A stretch of 39,760 nt of DNA from Patescibacteria group bacterium (GTDB lineage Bacteria; Patescibacteriota; Minisyncoccia; Phycocordibacterales; UBA1006), in the NCBI GenBank assembly GCA_028286885.1, contig JAQBQS010000006.1, forward strand, positions 1 to 39,760. Direction: 5' to 3'. Of the stretch, positions 1-7,972 are shown piece by piece; position 1 is the stretch's first letter; the number at the start of each line of letters is the position of its first letter. A program made the translations under genes and the position numbers. Under the pieces are notes generated by a model that worked only from the letters and a program-made list of their open reading frames with translations, searched no databases and was not told where the DNA came from.

Positions 1-14
1 CACTTCTTTTGTTT

Positions 15-3000
15 TTATTCGCCGTCAGTAAAGGTGTAATAAATCTCCGCGCGATTTGTCGAGTACCAATGCGACGTGGTTTGTGCAACGGCCGTACTGA
101 ATCCGTGAGAACTGCTGTATCCTCCAACGGTTGCGTCATAGCATCCGATCGGAACGCCTGTCAATTTGTCAGGGATCCAGTAGTTGAGAGTATAGGCAGG
201 CAATCTACAGAACAGTGCTCCGTCGATATCTTCTTGGTACAGTGCGCCGATAGGATCAGTCGTTCCTATTTCCGTGTTGAGATTCGTATCTCGCGTAATC
301 GGAATAGCTGGCTGAACCTGAAGCGCGTTCGGGTTGGTATGGTCTACCCAATGCAGATAGAGGGTATGTCTCGGATTGTTGTCTGCACTAAGGTTTCCAA
401 GAAGCGCTTGTGCTGCCAACGCCATCTCGTCGGCAATCGTATGGGCATTCGGGAGAGATCCCATGCCCGGAGGAAGCGGAACGGATGGGCCTGTTGGTAC
501 GACATAGGCCGCAAGATCGTCAGAGCTTCCGGGAATATCATTTAATGATAATGGAAGCGTGATATCTCCTTCTTTCGAGAAATCGATTCCTGCCGTTCCG
601 TTTGCAACAGCAATAATGCTCGTGCTTGGGATGAATCCAAGCTTCACGGTCGTCGAGTAGAGCGTACCCTTGAACGTGTCCCACGCGGCCTGGTTCGGAT
701 ACTGCGTATAGTTGCGCACAGCATCTCTGATCGCGAGGCAGTCATGGAGCGCATCCGCAAGTCCCATGTTCTGCTGCTTGACCGAGTCCACCAGGTTCTC
801 CGTATTATGGAGCGACACGGAATCAGTGATGTTGTTCTTGATCGAAGCAAACTGCTGGTAGAGCTTCTGGCGCTGGGCCTCGGTAATGTGAACCGTGTCC
901 GTTTCCCAGATATGCCACTCTTCATCGAGAACGCGTCGTTCCATTTCAGCAGTGCGTTCGTCGACATCGGTCGTTGTCGCATCGTCGGCAGGCAGATCCT
1001 TGATGACGGTGTCGCCGTTCGCATCGATCTGCGTGTAATCCTCCGGGAAGTCGGCCACGATGCCGGTCTTAACTGAGTTATAGAGAGTCGTCTGCTGAGC
1101 TGCAGAAAGCTTGGACCACTGGTCATCAAACAGTACGAGAGTCGGCATGAACGCTTTGGTCTGTGCGACGAGCGTCATCAGCTGCGTTGAGACTTGTCGC
1201 TTGATCAAGAGCGTTGAGAAGATTCCTTGGAATTTTTTCGCCGTTGCGTAATAGCTTGATGCGATCGTTCGGAGTTCAACCGCTGACGGAATGTTCAAGA
1301 ATGGGTTGCCTATGCGCTCCTGTTCTTCCTGAATGGCCGTCTGGACTGTCTGCTGCACTAATTTATAAGCCCGCGAATTGTAAGCTCCCTTTTCATTATC
1401 CTGGCTTCCTCGGTTCTGGGTGGATTTCAACTGCGCGTCGGTGTACTGCTGCAGTCGCGTATCCCATCCTGTGTCAGGCCCTGGAATGCATTGTTCCAAT
1501 TTCTGCAAAGTGTCCGTCATTCCTTGCGTTATCGGCGCATTTGCCGCAGCTTGTGCCGAGTTAAGCACCTGTCCGGTGACGGGAGCTTTCAAGAGGTCAA
1601 GGAGCTGCTGGTTATACTTGACATCGAGGGCCGTTTTTTGGTTTGCGATGTCCAAATCGCTTCGGAAATCGATGATGGTTTGCGGGCCTGCGAGCCAGGA
1701 CTTTCCTGATGTCGCGACGCTTGCCGGACTCCCGTATTGGTACGGCGACGAGCTTCCCGCGTCCGACGTCAACTTAGAGATTCCGACATTGATGAGCCCT
1801 GTGACCATCTGCGTCAGCGTGCTGAAGATGAGTTTGAAGAACTCGTCGGCATTGCCCAATCGCTTCTGCGTTTCCTGCGTCGAGTTGTTGACGGTGCTCG
1901 CGTTTGTCGCCGACGGGTTTGTGATTTTGGCTCCCACGTCGTTTGAGCCGGAATAGTTTTCTTCGCCTGCGCCTGATCCTGACGGATCGCCTCCCGGTCC
2001 GTAGTAGGTTCCTGGCGTTGTGTTGGTATAAGGATGCGACGGATCATCAGGATTGTCCTGCGGAATATCGTTGAGGTTTGTCGGCGCTCCGTTGGCATCA
2101 GTCGCTCCGGCGCTTGAGTTACCTGCTGTTCCGCTGTTCATTCCTGCATCAAGCTGGCTGTTGACTGCTGCGCCCGTATCTTGCAGTCCGCCGTTTGCCT
2201 GAGCGTTATTTACGTTGTTGATGTTGTGTTGGGTGTTTGCCGCGTTCGTCGAAGCGTTGATGAGCGCGTTCGTATTGACGCCGTATTGCGAACCAACTGC
2301 GGCGAAGATTCCCTCGCCGGTATTCTTGGCTGTCTGCGGTTTGAATCCGGTGCTGGTCAGCTGAACTTTTGCAATGTTAAATGCCGTCGTAATATTTTGG
2401 TTCAATTGCTGCTGGGCGATCAGGGTCGATCCCATCGGCGTATTTTGCGGATAGGATAATCGGCTGTAGTAATCAAATCCCTGCCCTCCCGCGGTCGCCA
2501 AGTTTGTGGATGCTGACTGCCAGCTTGCGCCGTTGGTCAGGACCTTGTCGAGGTTGAAAGAGTTAAGTCCCGATGTTGCATATCCAGATGTCGAGTTTGC
2601 AAGATCAACCGCAATGGCTGATGCGAACGGATTATTCGATGACGACAGCTGCGAGTAATAGTTCGTCGTCGTTTTTCCGGTAATGCCCTGGAAATATTGC
2701 GCGTAGTTGGTGATGAAGGTCGGCGGCTTGTTTTGGCTGGCTCCTCCGTTTACGGCGTTGAGCGTAGCGGACACGAGTTTCTGCGAAGCTTTTTGCGCCA
2801 AGCTGTAGGCGAGTCCGTCGAGCCCGAACGTTTTGAGATATCCGAAATACTGGTCGACGGTCTGAAGGGCAGCTTCGACTCCGTTGTGGACTCCGACAGC
2901 AGTGTTGGCCGCATCGTAGTCCAAGTCTCCTACGCCAAACAAGGCGAACGAGCGAATGGGAAATGTTATTGCTGCGATGGCTAGTGCGGCCACTGCGATT

Positions 3001-3020
3001 GTGAGAGTTGTTTTTTTCAT
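15..3020 (-). CDS. large exported protein of unknown function (1001 aa)
   Basis: An exported protein I do not recognise with certainty. The N-terminus (MKKTTLTIAVAALAIAAITF, then a likely cleavage near SFA) is a clear signal peptide. The mature start FGVGDLDYDAAN resembles the N-termini of conjugation-pilus proteins of the TrbJ/VirB5 kind, but that is only a weak motif resemblance. Residues about 270-370 are an Asn/Gly/Thr/Ser-rich linker; about 390-420 is a hydrophobic stretch (IFSTLTQMVTGLINVGISKL). The rest is Gln/Ala-rich and probably helical, with paired cysteines near the C-terminus. It follows the TSP3-motif membrane protein by only 7 nt, so the two are probably co-transcribed and may serve a cell-surface or secretion structure. 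The stop lies 15 nt from the window edge, so what follows is not visible. Confidence 0.85.
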   Translation of the reverse strand: MKKTTLTIAVAALAIAAITFPIRSFALFGVGDLDYDAANTAVGVHNGVEAALQTVDQYFGYLKTFGLDGLAYSLAQKASQKLVSATLNAVNGGASQNKPPTFITNYAQYFQGITGKTTTNYYSQLSSSNNPFASAIAVDLANSTSGYATSGLNSFNLDKVLTNGASWQSASTNLATAGGQGFDYYSRLSYPQNTPMGSTLIAQQQLNQNITTAFNIAKVQLTSTGFKPQTAKNTGEGIFAAVGSQYGVNTNALINASTNAANTQHNINNVNNAQANGGLQDTGAAVNSQLDAGMNSGTAGNSSAGATDANGAPTNLNDIPQDNPDDPSHPYTNTTPGTYYGPGGDPSGSGAGEENYSGSNDVGAKITNPSATNASTVNNSTQETQKRLGNADEFFKLIFSTLTQMVTGLINVGISKLTSDAGSSSPYQYGSPASVATSGKSWLAGPQTIIDFRSDLDIANQKTALDVKYNQQLLDLLKAPVTGQVLNSAQAAANAPITQGMTDTLQKLEQCIPGPDTGWDTRLQQYTDAQLKSTQNRGSQDNEKGAYNSRAYKLVQQTVQTAIQEEQERIGNPFLNIPSAVELRTIASSYYATAKKFQGIFSTLLIKRQVSTQLMTLVAQTKAFMPTLVLFDDQWSKLSAAQQTTLYNSVKTGIVADFPEDYTQIDANGDTVIKDLPADDATTTDVDERTAEMERRVLDEEWHIWETDTVHITEAQRQKLYQQFASIKNNITDSVSLHNTENLVDSVKQQNMGLADALHDCLAIRDAVRNYTQYPNQAAWDTFKGTLYSTTVKLGFIPSTSIIAVANGTAGIDFSKEGDITLPLSLNDIPGSSDDLAAYVVPTGPSVPLPPGMGSLPNAHTIADEMALAAQALLGNLSADNNPRHTLYLHWVDHTNPNALQVQPAIPITRDTNLNTEIGTTDPIGALYQEDIDGALFCRLPAYTLNYWIPDKLTGVPIGCYDATVGGYSSSHGFSTAVAQTTSHWYSTNRAEIYYTFTDGE

Positions 3021-3027
3021 ACTATTT

Positions 3028-3969
3028 TTATCTTGATGTCTTCGTCTCGAGTGCTACTGAAAAGTATTGCCCCAGATTTGCGTTCGAAATGATCGCCGCT
3101 CGCGTGTAATCTTGGATCAATGCGACCGTTCCGAGCTGCGACAGGCTGTCGGTTGTTGTCGGATCATAGGAATTGATCGTCTGTTCGATTCCGGAGAGGG
3201 CGTTGATTCCGGCGAGATGAATCGCGGCGGCAGTCGACGGTACCGGTATCGCGAGAAGCTTTGTTACCATTCCATCGATCGTAGCGAGCTGGGCCGACAG
3301 GTATGCGTTCTTGGTTTCCTTGTTGTCGATATATGATGAGACATGGGTGACAAAATCTTTGCCGAGAACGGTCGTGTTTAGCGCGTTCATCGCTTTGAAA
3401 TATGTCTGGACGCTTGATTGCGAATTGTCCACGACTGTGAGGTTTGCAGACGCGTAGGTTTTATTTTTCGCCTGCGCCGCCTGAATATAATTTGCAACCT
3501 CGGCTCCCGTTACGGCCGATACGGTGTCGCCCGAGGTCGAGCCGGTATCTTGCGCGTTTCGTGACAAGTCGCTATATAAAGAGAGAGCAAGCTTGTCCGT
3601 ATCTGTAGCATTGTCGGATACATTTTGGAAATCGTTTGCGCCTATGACGGTTTTGATATTCTGAAACGCAAGAGGGTCCGGAGTTCCCTTGGTTGTTTCT
3701 CCTGAAAACGGATTGAGCCCTACCGCGATTTCCTGCCAGTCAGGAATTCCGTCGCCGTCGGAATCGCGCGTCGTCGGATCGCCCGACGGAACCGAAACGA
3801 CGAGAGCCGCGTTCGGCGAGACGATCGTCCTGTGCGACCTTAGATAGATAATTAATTTTGGAATGAAAAAACCAAGAATCGCAATGCCGAGGACGGCACC
3901 TACGATCTTGATGAATTTTCCACTTGGCAAAAAGTTTTTGTAAGAATTAGGAACGTTCGTCGGATTCAT
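3028..3969 (-). CDS. single-helix membrane protein with a TSP3-type Ca-binding motif
   Basis: Probable membrane-anchored exported protein of 313 residues. I start it at MNPTNVPNSYKNF because TATACT ends exactly 7 nt before this ATG; the frame stays open 11 codons further upstream. One transmembrane segment (about residues 20-42, VGAVLGIAILGFFIPKLIIYL) is followed by DSDGDGIPDWQEIAVGLNPF, the bacterial thrombospondin type 3 / EF-hand-like calcium motif. The remainder is predicted helical, Ala/Thr-rich and unrecognised. Its 5' end overlaps the 3' end of ksgA by 23 nt, yet it seems to have its own leaderless promoter inside ksgA. The next gene, 7 nt on, is the large exported protein, so a joint envelope role is likely (inference). 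Confidence 0.8.
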   Translation of the reverse strand: MNPTNVPNSYKNFLPSGKFIKIVGAVLGIAILGFFIPKLIIYLRSHRTIVSPNAALVVSVPSGDPTTRDSDGDGIPDWQEIAVGLNPFSGETTKGTPDPLAFQNIKTVIGANDFQNVSDNATDTDKLALSLYSDLSRNAQDTGSTSGDTVSAVTGAEVANYIQAAQAKNKTYASANLTVVDNSQSSVQTYFKAMNALNTTVLGKDFVTHVSSYIDNKETKNAYLSAQLATIDGMVTKLLAIPVPSTAAAIHLAGINALSGIEQTINSYDPTTTDSLSQLGTVALIQDYTRAAIISNANLGQYFSVALETKTSR

Positions 3970-4795
3970 ACTGGCTAGTATACACGACATTTGCCATGGC
4001 AAGCCACATATCTATCCCCACATCCTCGGCTCGCGCGGTCGGCGCCAGTCCTACGGTTTTCATGGCACTTTCGACGATGCTTGGCTCGAGAATATTTTTC
4101 AAGTTTCCCGCGAGCATTTTGCGCTTCTGCGCGAATCCCGCCTTCATGACTTGGAAGAAAACTTCCTCGTGATGCTTGGTTTTGAAATGGCTGCGGGAAA
4201 TTCCATTGATTGAAATAATAGCCGAGTCTACCTTCGGTGCGGGTACGAAACTCCCGGCTTTCACGGTACCTATATAAGAAGGATTCCCATAGGCTTTGAC
4301 GGCAATCGACAGGATCGATCCCTTTCCTGCGCCGCCTGTCTTCTTGTTTTTGGCGACAATTCGCTCGGCAACTTCCTTTTGAACGAGCAATACCATCTGT
4401 TTTGGCTGAAAATCGGCTGAAAGGAACTTTTCAATGATGGCGCCTGTTATATTATAAGGAATGTTTGCAACCAGCTTGTAATCGCCTTTTTTTGTCCATT
4501 TTTTCAAGTTTTCAGGATCGAATTCCAAAATATCCCCATTTATAAGGCTTAAGGTGCCTTTTTTGATGTCCGTGGCGTATTCTTCCGACAGATGACTATA
4601 TAATGAGTCGTCTTTTTCAACGGCCACGACCGTCGCGCCTGATTCTACGAGCTTTTTGGTGAGCGCTCCAAGTCCTGGTCCGATTTCAAGGATAACTTCC
4701 CCTTCTTTTGGATCAGCAGCATCGATGATGTTGTTCAAAGCCCCTTCGGACTTTAAAAAGTTCTGCCCCAATGACTTTTTAGGGATGTGGTTCAT
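3947..4795 (-). CDS. ksgA: 16S rRNA adenine(1518/1519)-N6-dimethyltransferase
   Basis: KsgA/RsmA dimethylates two adjacent adenines in the 3' terminal hairpin of 16S rRNA during 30S maturation, using S-adenosylmethionine. The 282-residue protein opens with the family signature PKKSLGQNFL, then has the SAM-binding ILEIGPGLGALTKKL, the acidic VVAVEKD strand end, NGDILEF and the catalytic NIPYNITG motif. The start is the ATG before NHIPKKSLGQNFL: TATAGT with an extended TGA lies 7 nt upstream, while the longer frame lacks family similarity. It follows the helicase gene, whose terminator hairpin lies between them. The 3' end overlaps the next gene by 23 nt. Confidence 0.96.
   Translation of the reverse strand: MNHIPKKSLGQNFLKSEGALNNIIDAADPKEGEVILEIGPGLGALTKKLVESGATVVAVEKDDSLYSHLSEEYATDIKKGTLSLINGDILEFDPENLKKWTKKGDYKLVANIPYNITGAIIEKFLSADFQPKQMVLLVQKEVAERIVAKNKKTGGAGKGSILSIAVKAYGNPSYIGTVKAGSFVPAPKVDSAIISINGISRSHFKTKHHEEVFFQVMKAGFAQKRKMLAGNLKNILEPSIVESAMKTVGLAPTARAEDVGIDMWLAMANVVYTSQYESDERS
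3977..3982 (-). promoter_or_regulatory. -10 box, leaderless start of the TSP3-motif gene
   Basis: TATACT on the minus strand, 7 nt from the ATG at 3969, lying inside the 3' end of ksgA. No Shine-Dalgarno sequence precedes the ATG. Confidence 0.55.
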
Positions 4796-4802
4796 GCGAA
4801 TG

Positions 4803-4808
4803 ACTATA
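4803..4808 (-). promoter_or_regulatory. extended -10 box of ksgA
   Basis: TGATATAGT on the minus strand, 7 nt from the ksgA ATG, so the mRNA is probably leaderless. It lies just downstream of the helicase terminator, making ksgA an independent unit. Confidence 0.6.
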
Positions 4809-4817
4809 TCACAAGAA

Positions 4818-4855
4818 ACAAAAAAACGGCCTACCAATCCAGGTAAACCGTTTTA
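4818..4855 (-). terminator. terminator of the helicase gene, stop codon in the hairpin
   Basis: On the minus strand AAAACGG and CCGTTTTTTT form the outer stem, with GGTAGG/TTTACC in the interior. The TAG stop of the helicase (4831-4833) falls inside the hairpin, and the T tract follows directly. Confidence 0.7.
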
Positions 4856-6789
4856 ATTGGGCTCGGCGCATCGCCGCCGAAACTGTCTTCTCGGATAATA
4901 ATTTCTTCCGGAATGTCGGCGAGGAATTCGGACGGCATGTTGAATGTCTGCTCGCCGTAAATCGTTCGCATCATCGCGTACGACAGCATCAGGCATTTTC
5001 GCGCGCGCGTGAGCGCGACGTAGAACAGGCGGCGCTCTTCTTCCTGATCCTCGATCGTTTTCTTTTCGTCGAATCCGTCATGAGGAAACAAGCCTTGTTC
5101 GAGTCCGCCGATGAAAACGTAATCGAATTCCAAACCTTTGGCCGAGTGAATGGTCATCAGCTTCACGCCGGATTTTTTATTCGCATCGTCGAGCTGATCC
5201 TGATCTGATTGCAACGCAACGTCTTCGAGCATTTTTTGCAAAGGCTCATCTTCCGGTTCGATGGTATCGTAGCGCGTTGCAAACGTTACGAGTTCCTCCA
5301 GGTTTTCCAGTCGTTCGTGATCGTCCTCGGTTCCATTTTTATAGATATCGTAGAATCCTGATTTTTCGATCACGAATCGCATAAGTTCGGAGGGTGTATG
5401 GTTGGATGCGTAATTTGCAATTAAGTCGAGAAGACTTTCGAATGCGTCATATGATCTGCGTTGTGCCGGCGGCAGATCGGTTTTCATTCCGGAAAATACT
5501 TTCGCTACTGCCGCCGGCCCAAGGCCTCGTTTCGGCTCGTTGATAATTCGTTTGATATCTGACAATCCGTCGCGATTAAACGCTGCGCGAATGTAGGCAA
5601 CAGTATCCTTGATTTCCTTTCGCTCGAAGAACTTCGTGCCAAGGAGCTGGTACGGAACGCCCGAATGCAGGAACGCTTCCTCAAGGACACGCGACTGGAA
5701 GTTTGTTCTATATAATACGGCGATTTCCGTTGGACTGTTTCCTTTGCTGATCAGTTCCTCAGCTGTTGCCGCAATATGGCGCGCTTCGTCGCCTTCGTTC
5801 ATGGCGGTGAAGAGTTTTATTTTCTCGCCGTCGCCTTGCTTGGTGCGGAGTTCCTTGTGGATGCGCGCCGTATTTTTCTTGATCACCTCGTCGGCTGCGG
5901 TCAAAATATTTTTCGTCGAGCGATAATTTTCTTCGAGGAGAATGACTTGGGATTCGGGATAGTCTTTTTCAAAGTTTAGAATGTTTCGCAAGTTCGCGCC
6001 GCGCCATGAATAGATGTTCTGGTCGGTGTCGCCTACGACGCACAAATTGTGATGCGATTCGGCAAGAAGCTGCACGATTCGATACTGGACCTGGTTCGTA
6101 TCTTGATACTCGTCGATGTGGATGTATTTCCATTCATTCTGAAGTGCTTTGCGAACCGGAATATTTTTTTCGAGAAGCTCGAGCGTTTTGAGCAGCAAGT
6201 CATCAAAGTCCACGCCGGATTCTTTTGATTTCAGTTCTTCGTATTTCGTCCAAACGGCGGTGACAATTTCAGTAAACGCCGAATGCGTCGCTTTGGCAAA
6301 ATCTGCTGCCGAGAACCCGTCTGATTTCTTGGATGAAATAAAATTTCTAATTTTTTTTGGTTCATGGACCTTGGGATTTATTCCCAACATTTCCATTGCT
6401 TCTTTCACGATCTTCATTGTGTCCTGCGAATCCAAAATGGCGAAGCTTTTTTTCAAGCCGGCTTCTTGGTGAAATCTGCGCAGGATGCGAACGCCGAGCG
6501 AGTGGAACGTGCAGAGCAATGGCACCTCGTGAAATCTGACCTGATCAGTTCCTCCTTTGTCGGCTTCGAGCATGTGCATCACGCGTTCACGCATTTCCTT
6601 GGCTGCCTTGTTGGTGAACGTAATGGCAAGAATGCTTCTTGGGTGAACGCCCTGATGGATCAGGTGATAGATGCGATGTGTCAGTGTTTTTGTTTTTCCT
6701 GTTCCGGCTCCCGCAACAATCAAAAGCGGTCCCTCGGTTGCGAGTACTGCCTCGGCTTGTTTTGGATTTAGTGTTTCGAGATAATTCAT
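4831..6789 (-). CDS. pcrA: UvrD/PcrA-type superfamily 1A DNA helicase
   Basis: ATP-dependent 3'-5' DNA helicase of the UvrD/PcrA/Rep family, acting in nucleotide excision repair, mismatch repair or removal of recombinase and stalled complexes. At 652 residues it has the normal family length with little C-terminal tail. Visible motifs: the Q-motif start LNPKQAEAV, Walker A AGAGTGKTKTL (about residues 27-37), motif Ia ITFTNKAAKEMRERV, Walker B IDEYQDTN, motif III VVGDTDQNIYSWRGA, motif IV LEENYRS, motif V LMTIHSAKGLEFDYVF and motif VI EEERRLFYVALTRA. All are intact. TATAAT with extended TGC lies 8 nt before the ATG. It is divergent from the exported orphan at 6864. PcrA versus UvrD cannot be told apart from sequence motifs alone. 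Confidence 0.95.
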   Translation of the reverse strand: MNYLETLNPKQAEAVLATEGPLLIVAGAGTGKTKTLTHRIYHLIHQGVHPRSILAITFTNKAAKEMRERVMHMLEADKGGTDQVRFHEVPLLCTFHSLGVRILRRFHQEAGLKKSFAILDSQDTMKIVKEAMEMLGINPKVHEPKKIRNFISSKKSDGFSAADFAKATHSAFTEIVTAVWTKYEELKSKESGVDFDDLLLKTLELLEKNIPVRKALQNEWKYIHIDEYQDTNQVQYRIVQLLAESHHNLCVVGDTDQNIYSWRGANLRNILNFEKDYPESQVILLEENYRSTKNILTAADEVIKKNTARIHKELRTKQGDGEKIKLFTAMNEGDEARHIAATAEELISKGNSPTEIAVLYRTNFQSRVLEEAFLHSGVPYQLLGTKFFERKEIKDTVAYIRAAFNRDGLSDIKRIINEPKRGLGPAAVAKVFSGMKTDLPPAQRRSYDAFESLLDLIANYASNHTPSELMRFVIEKSGFYDIYKNGTEDDHERLENLEELVTFATRYDTIEPEDEPLQKMLEDVALQSDQDQLDDANKKSGVKLMTIHSAKGLEFDYVFIGGLEQGLFPHDGFDEKKTIEDQEEERRLFYVALTRARKCLMLSYAMMRTIYGEQTFNMPSEFLADIPEEIIIREDSFGGDAPSPIKTVYLDW

Positions 6790-6797
6790 GTTGGATG

Positions 6798-6803
6798 ATT
6801 ATA
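6798..6803 (-). promoter_or_regulatory. extended -10 box of the helicase gene
   Basis: TGCTATAAT on the minus strand, a perfect -10 with TGn, 8 nt from the ATG. Implies a leaderless or nearly leaderless mRNA. Confidence 0.65.
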
Positions 6804-6863
6804 GCAGGTTGTATAAAGAGGCACATTCTTTCGGCTTAGCATTTTTCATAGTATGATTCAGGC

Positions 6864-7634
6864 ATGGAACATGTGCCAAAATCAGCGAATAAATCAGGAA
6901 TAGGAAAGGCGCTTCTTCTTGGAATACTGGCCATGGGCATTCATCATGGCGTATCGGCCAAATCACTGGAAACATCCGAAAAAGGGAAGGCGTCAGGCGT
7001 GCCTGAACTTGTCGAAAAGAAGATATTGAAAAAATCTATTGCAGTGATTGATGACGTGCCGACTCCCGTATTCAACCTTGAAAAAGCATATAACAAGAAT
7101 AAGTCTCTCTACGATTCCAGGTTCGACAATCTTTTTTCGGTTGATGTGGGAGACTCAACAATAAAATTGGTAGTGAAACATCACGGACCTGATCATATGA
7201 CGATAAAAGTCCGTCATGCTCTGCCGGAAGGAGGATTTGGCAACGATGAAAGGTTTAATAGCTTGGATGAGATGGCGGCATCTCATCCTCAATATCGAGA
7301 CGCTGTCGAGAAGGCATCGCAGGCCAATTACCAAGAGCATGTTCTGATCAATGCTTGGGACGAAATTGTTTCCGAACAAGAAGCGTCTGTCCATGACAAC
7401 ATAGAACAGTATGTTCCAAGCGAAGAGGAGCTCGCCGTTATTCGTGATGCTGTTATGACTAAAAAAGCCGGAGGTAACACGGATGGATATGATGAGATTT
7501 ACCACTATTATAAAGATGCGATTCTGCAGCCGGGAGATCTCTATAAATTTATAGTGAAATATAAACATAAGCCGGACGTCCTTGCAGAGCATATGAAGCA
7601 AAAATATTTTGATCCATTGGTTGCTGCCCAATAA
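6864..7634 (+). CDS. exported protein of unknown function (256 aa)
   Basis: Not recognised. The N-terminus MEHVPKSANKSGIGKALLLGILAMGIHHGVSA has a charged region, a hydrophobic core and an Ala-x-Ala-like end, so it is probably a signal peptide or an N-terminal anchor. The mature part is hydrophilic, rich in Lys, Glu, Asp, His and Tyr, without cysteines or repeats, and ends KYFDPLVAAQ. It looks like a folded secreted domain. It stands alone between the divergent helicase and a convergent operon, with a strong shared terminator 4 nt after its stop. TAGTAT lies 9 nt before the ATG and there is no Shine-Dalgarno sequence. Confidence 0.75.
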   Translation: MEHVPKSANKSGIGKALLLGILAMGIHHGVSAKSLETSEKGKASGVPELVEKKILKKSIAVIDDVPTPVFNLEKAYNKNKSLYDSRFDNLFSVDVGDSTIKLVVKHHGPDHMTIKVRHALPEGGFGNDERFNSLDEMAASHPQYRDAVEKASQANYQEHVLINAWDEIVSEQEASVHDNIEQYVPSEEELAVIRDAVMTKKAGGNTDGYDEIYHYYKDAILQPGDLYKFIVKYKHKPDVLAEHMKQKYFDPLVAAQ

Positions 7635-7637
7635 AAT

Positions 7638-7668
7638 AAAAGGCGCGGACCGTAGGTCCGCGCCTTTT
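7638..7668. terminator. bidirectional terminator
   Basis: Perfect 14-bp stem (AAAAGGCGCGGACC and its complement) with a 3-nt loop GTA, flanked by A/T runs on both sides. It separates the convergent genes ending at 7634 (+) and 7673 (-). Confidence 0.9.
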
Positions 7669-7672
7669 ATTG

Positions 7673-7969
7673 TTAACCTTTCGCCAATTTCAGCATCTTC
7701 TCGAGCGTTGCGACCTCCTCGGCGACGATCTCGTCGAATCCGGGAACGGACATCTGGAGGAATGTGAATATCTCGGTAATATCCGCATCCGCCGCGAGCA
7801 TCTTGTCGTATTCGATCGCCGCCTCGACGGGAAGGAGCGGAATCGCGCGCGTGAGAACGGACTCCATGATGATCTGCGACATTTCGTCGAGGATCGCATG
7901 CTGCTCATCCGCCGGGTATTCGCCGATGTCGAATTTTGCTACCAGGTCTTGTAAGAAATTCGGTTCCAT
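7673..7969 (-). CDS. small acidic conserved protein, DUF5663-like
   Basis: A 98-residue acidic, mostly helical protein without signal peptide. The stretch DEMSQIIMESVLTRAIPLLP followed by FLQMSVPGFDEIVAEEVATL resembles the small CPR family labelled DUF5663; I make that assignment from memory of the pattern, so it is tentative. It is the last gene of a three-gene operon, 3 nt after the 649-residue protein, and ends at the shared terminator. The tight spacing suggests that it acts with its two upstream neighbours. No function is known to me. Confidence 0.8.
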   Translation of the reverse strand: MEPNFLQDLVAKFDIGEYPADEQHAILDEMSQIIMESVLTRAIPLLPVEAAIEYDKMLAADADITEIFTFLQMSVPGFDEIVAEEVATLEKMLKLAKG

Positions 7970-7972
7970 AGA

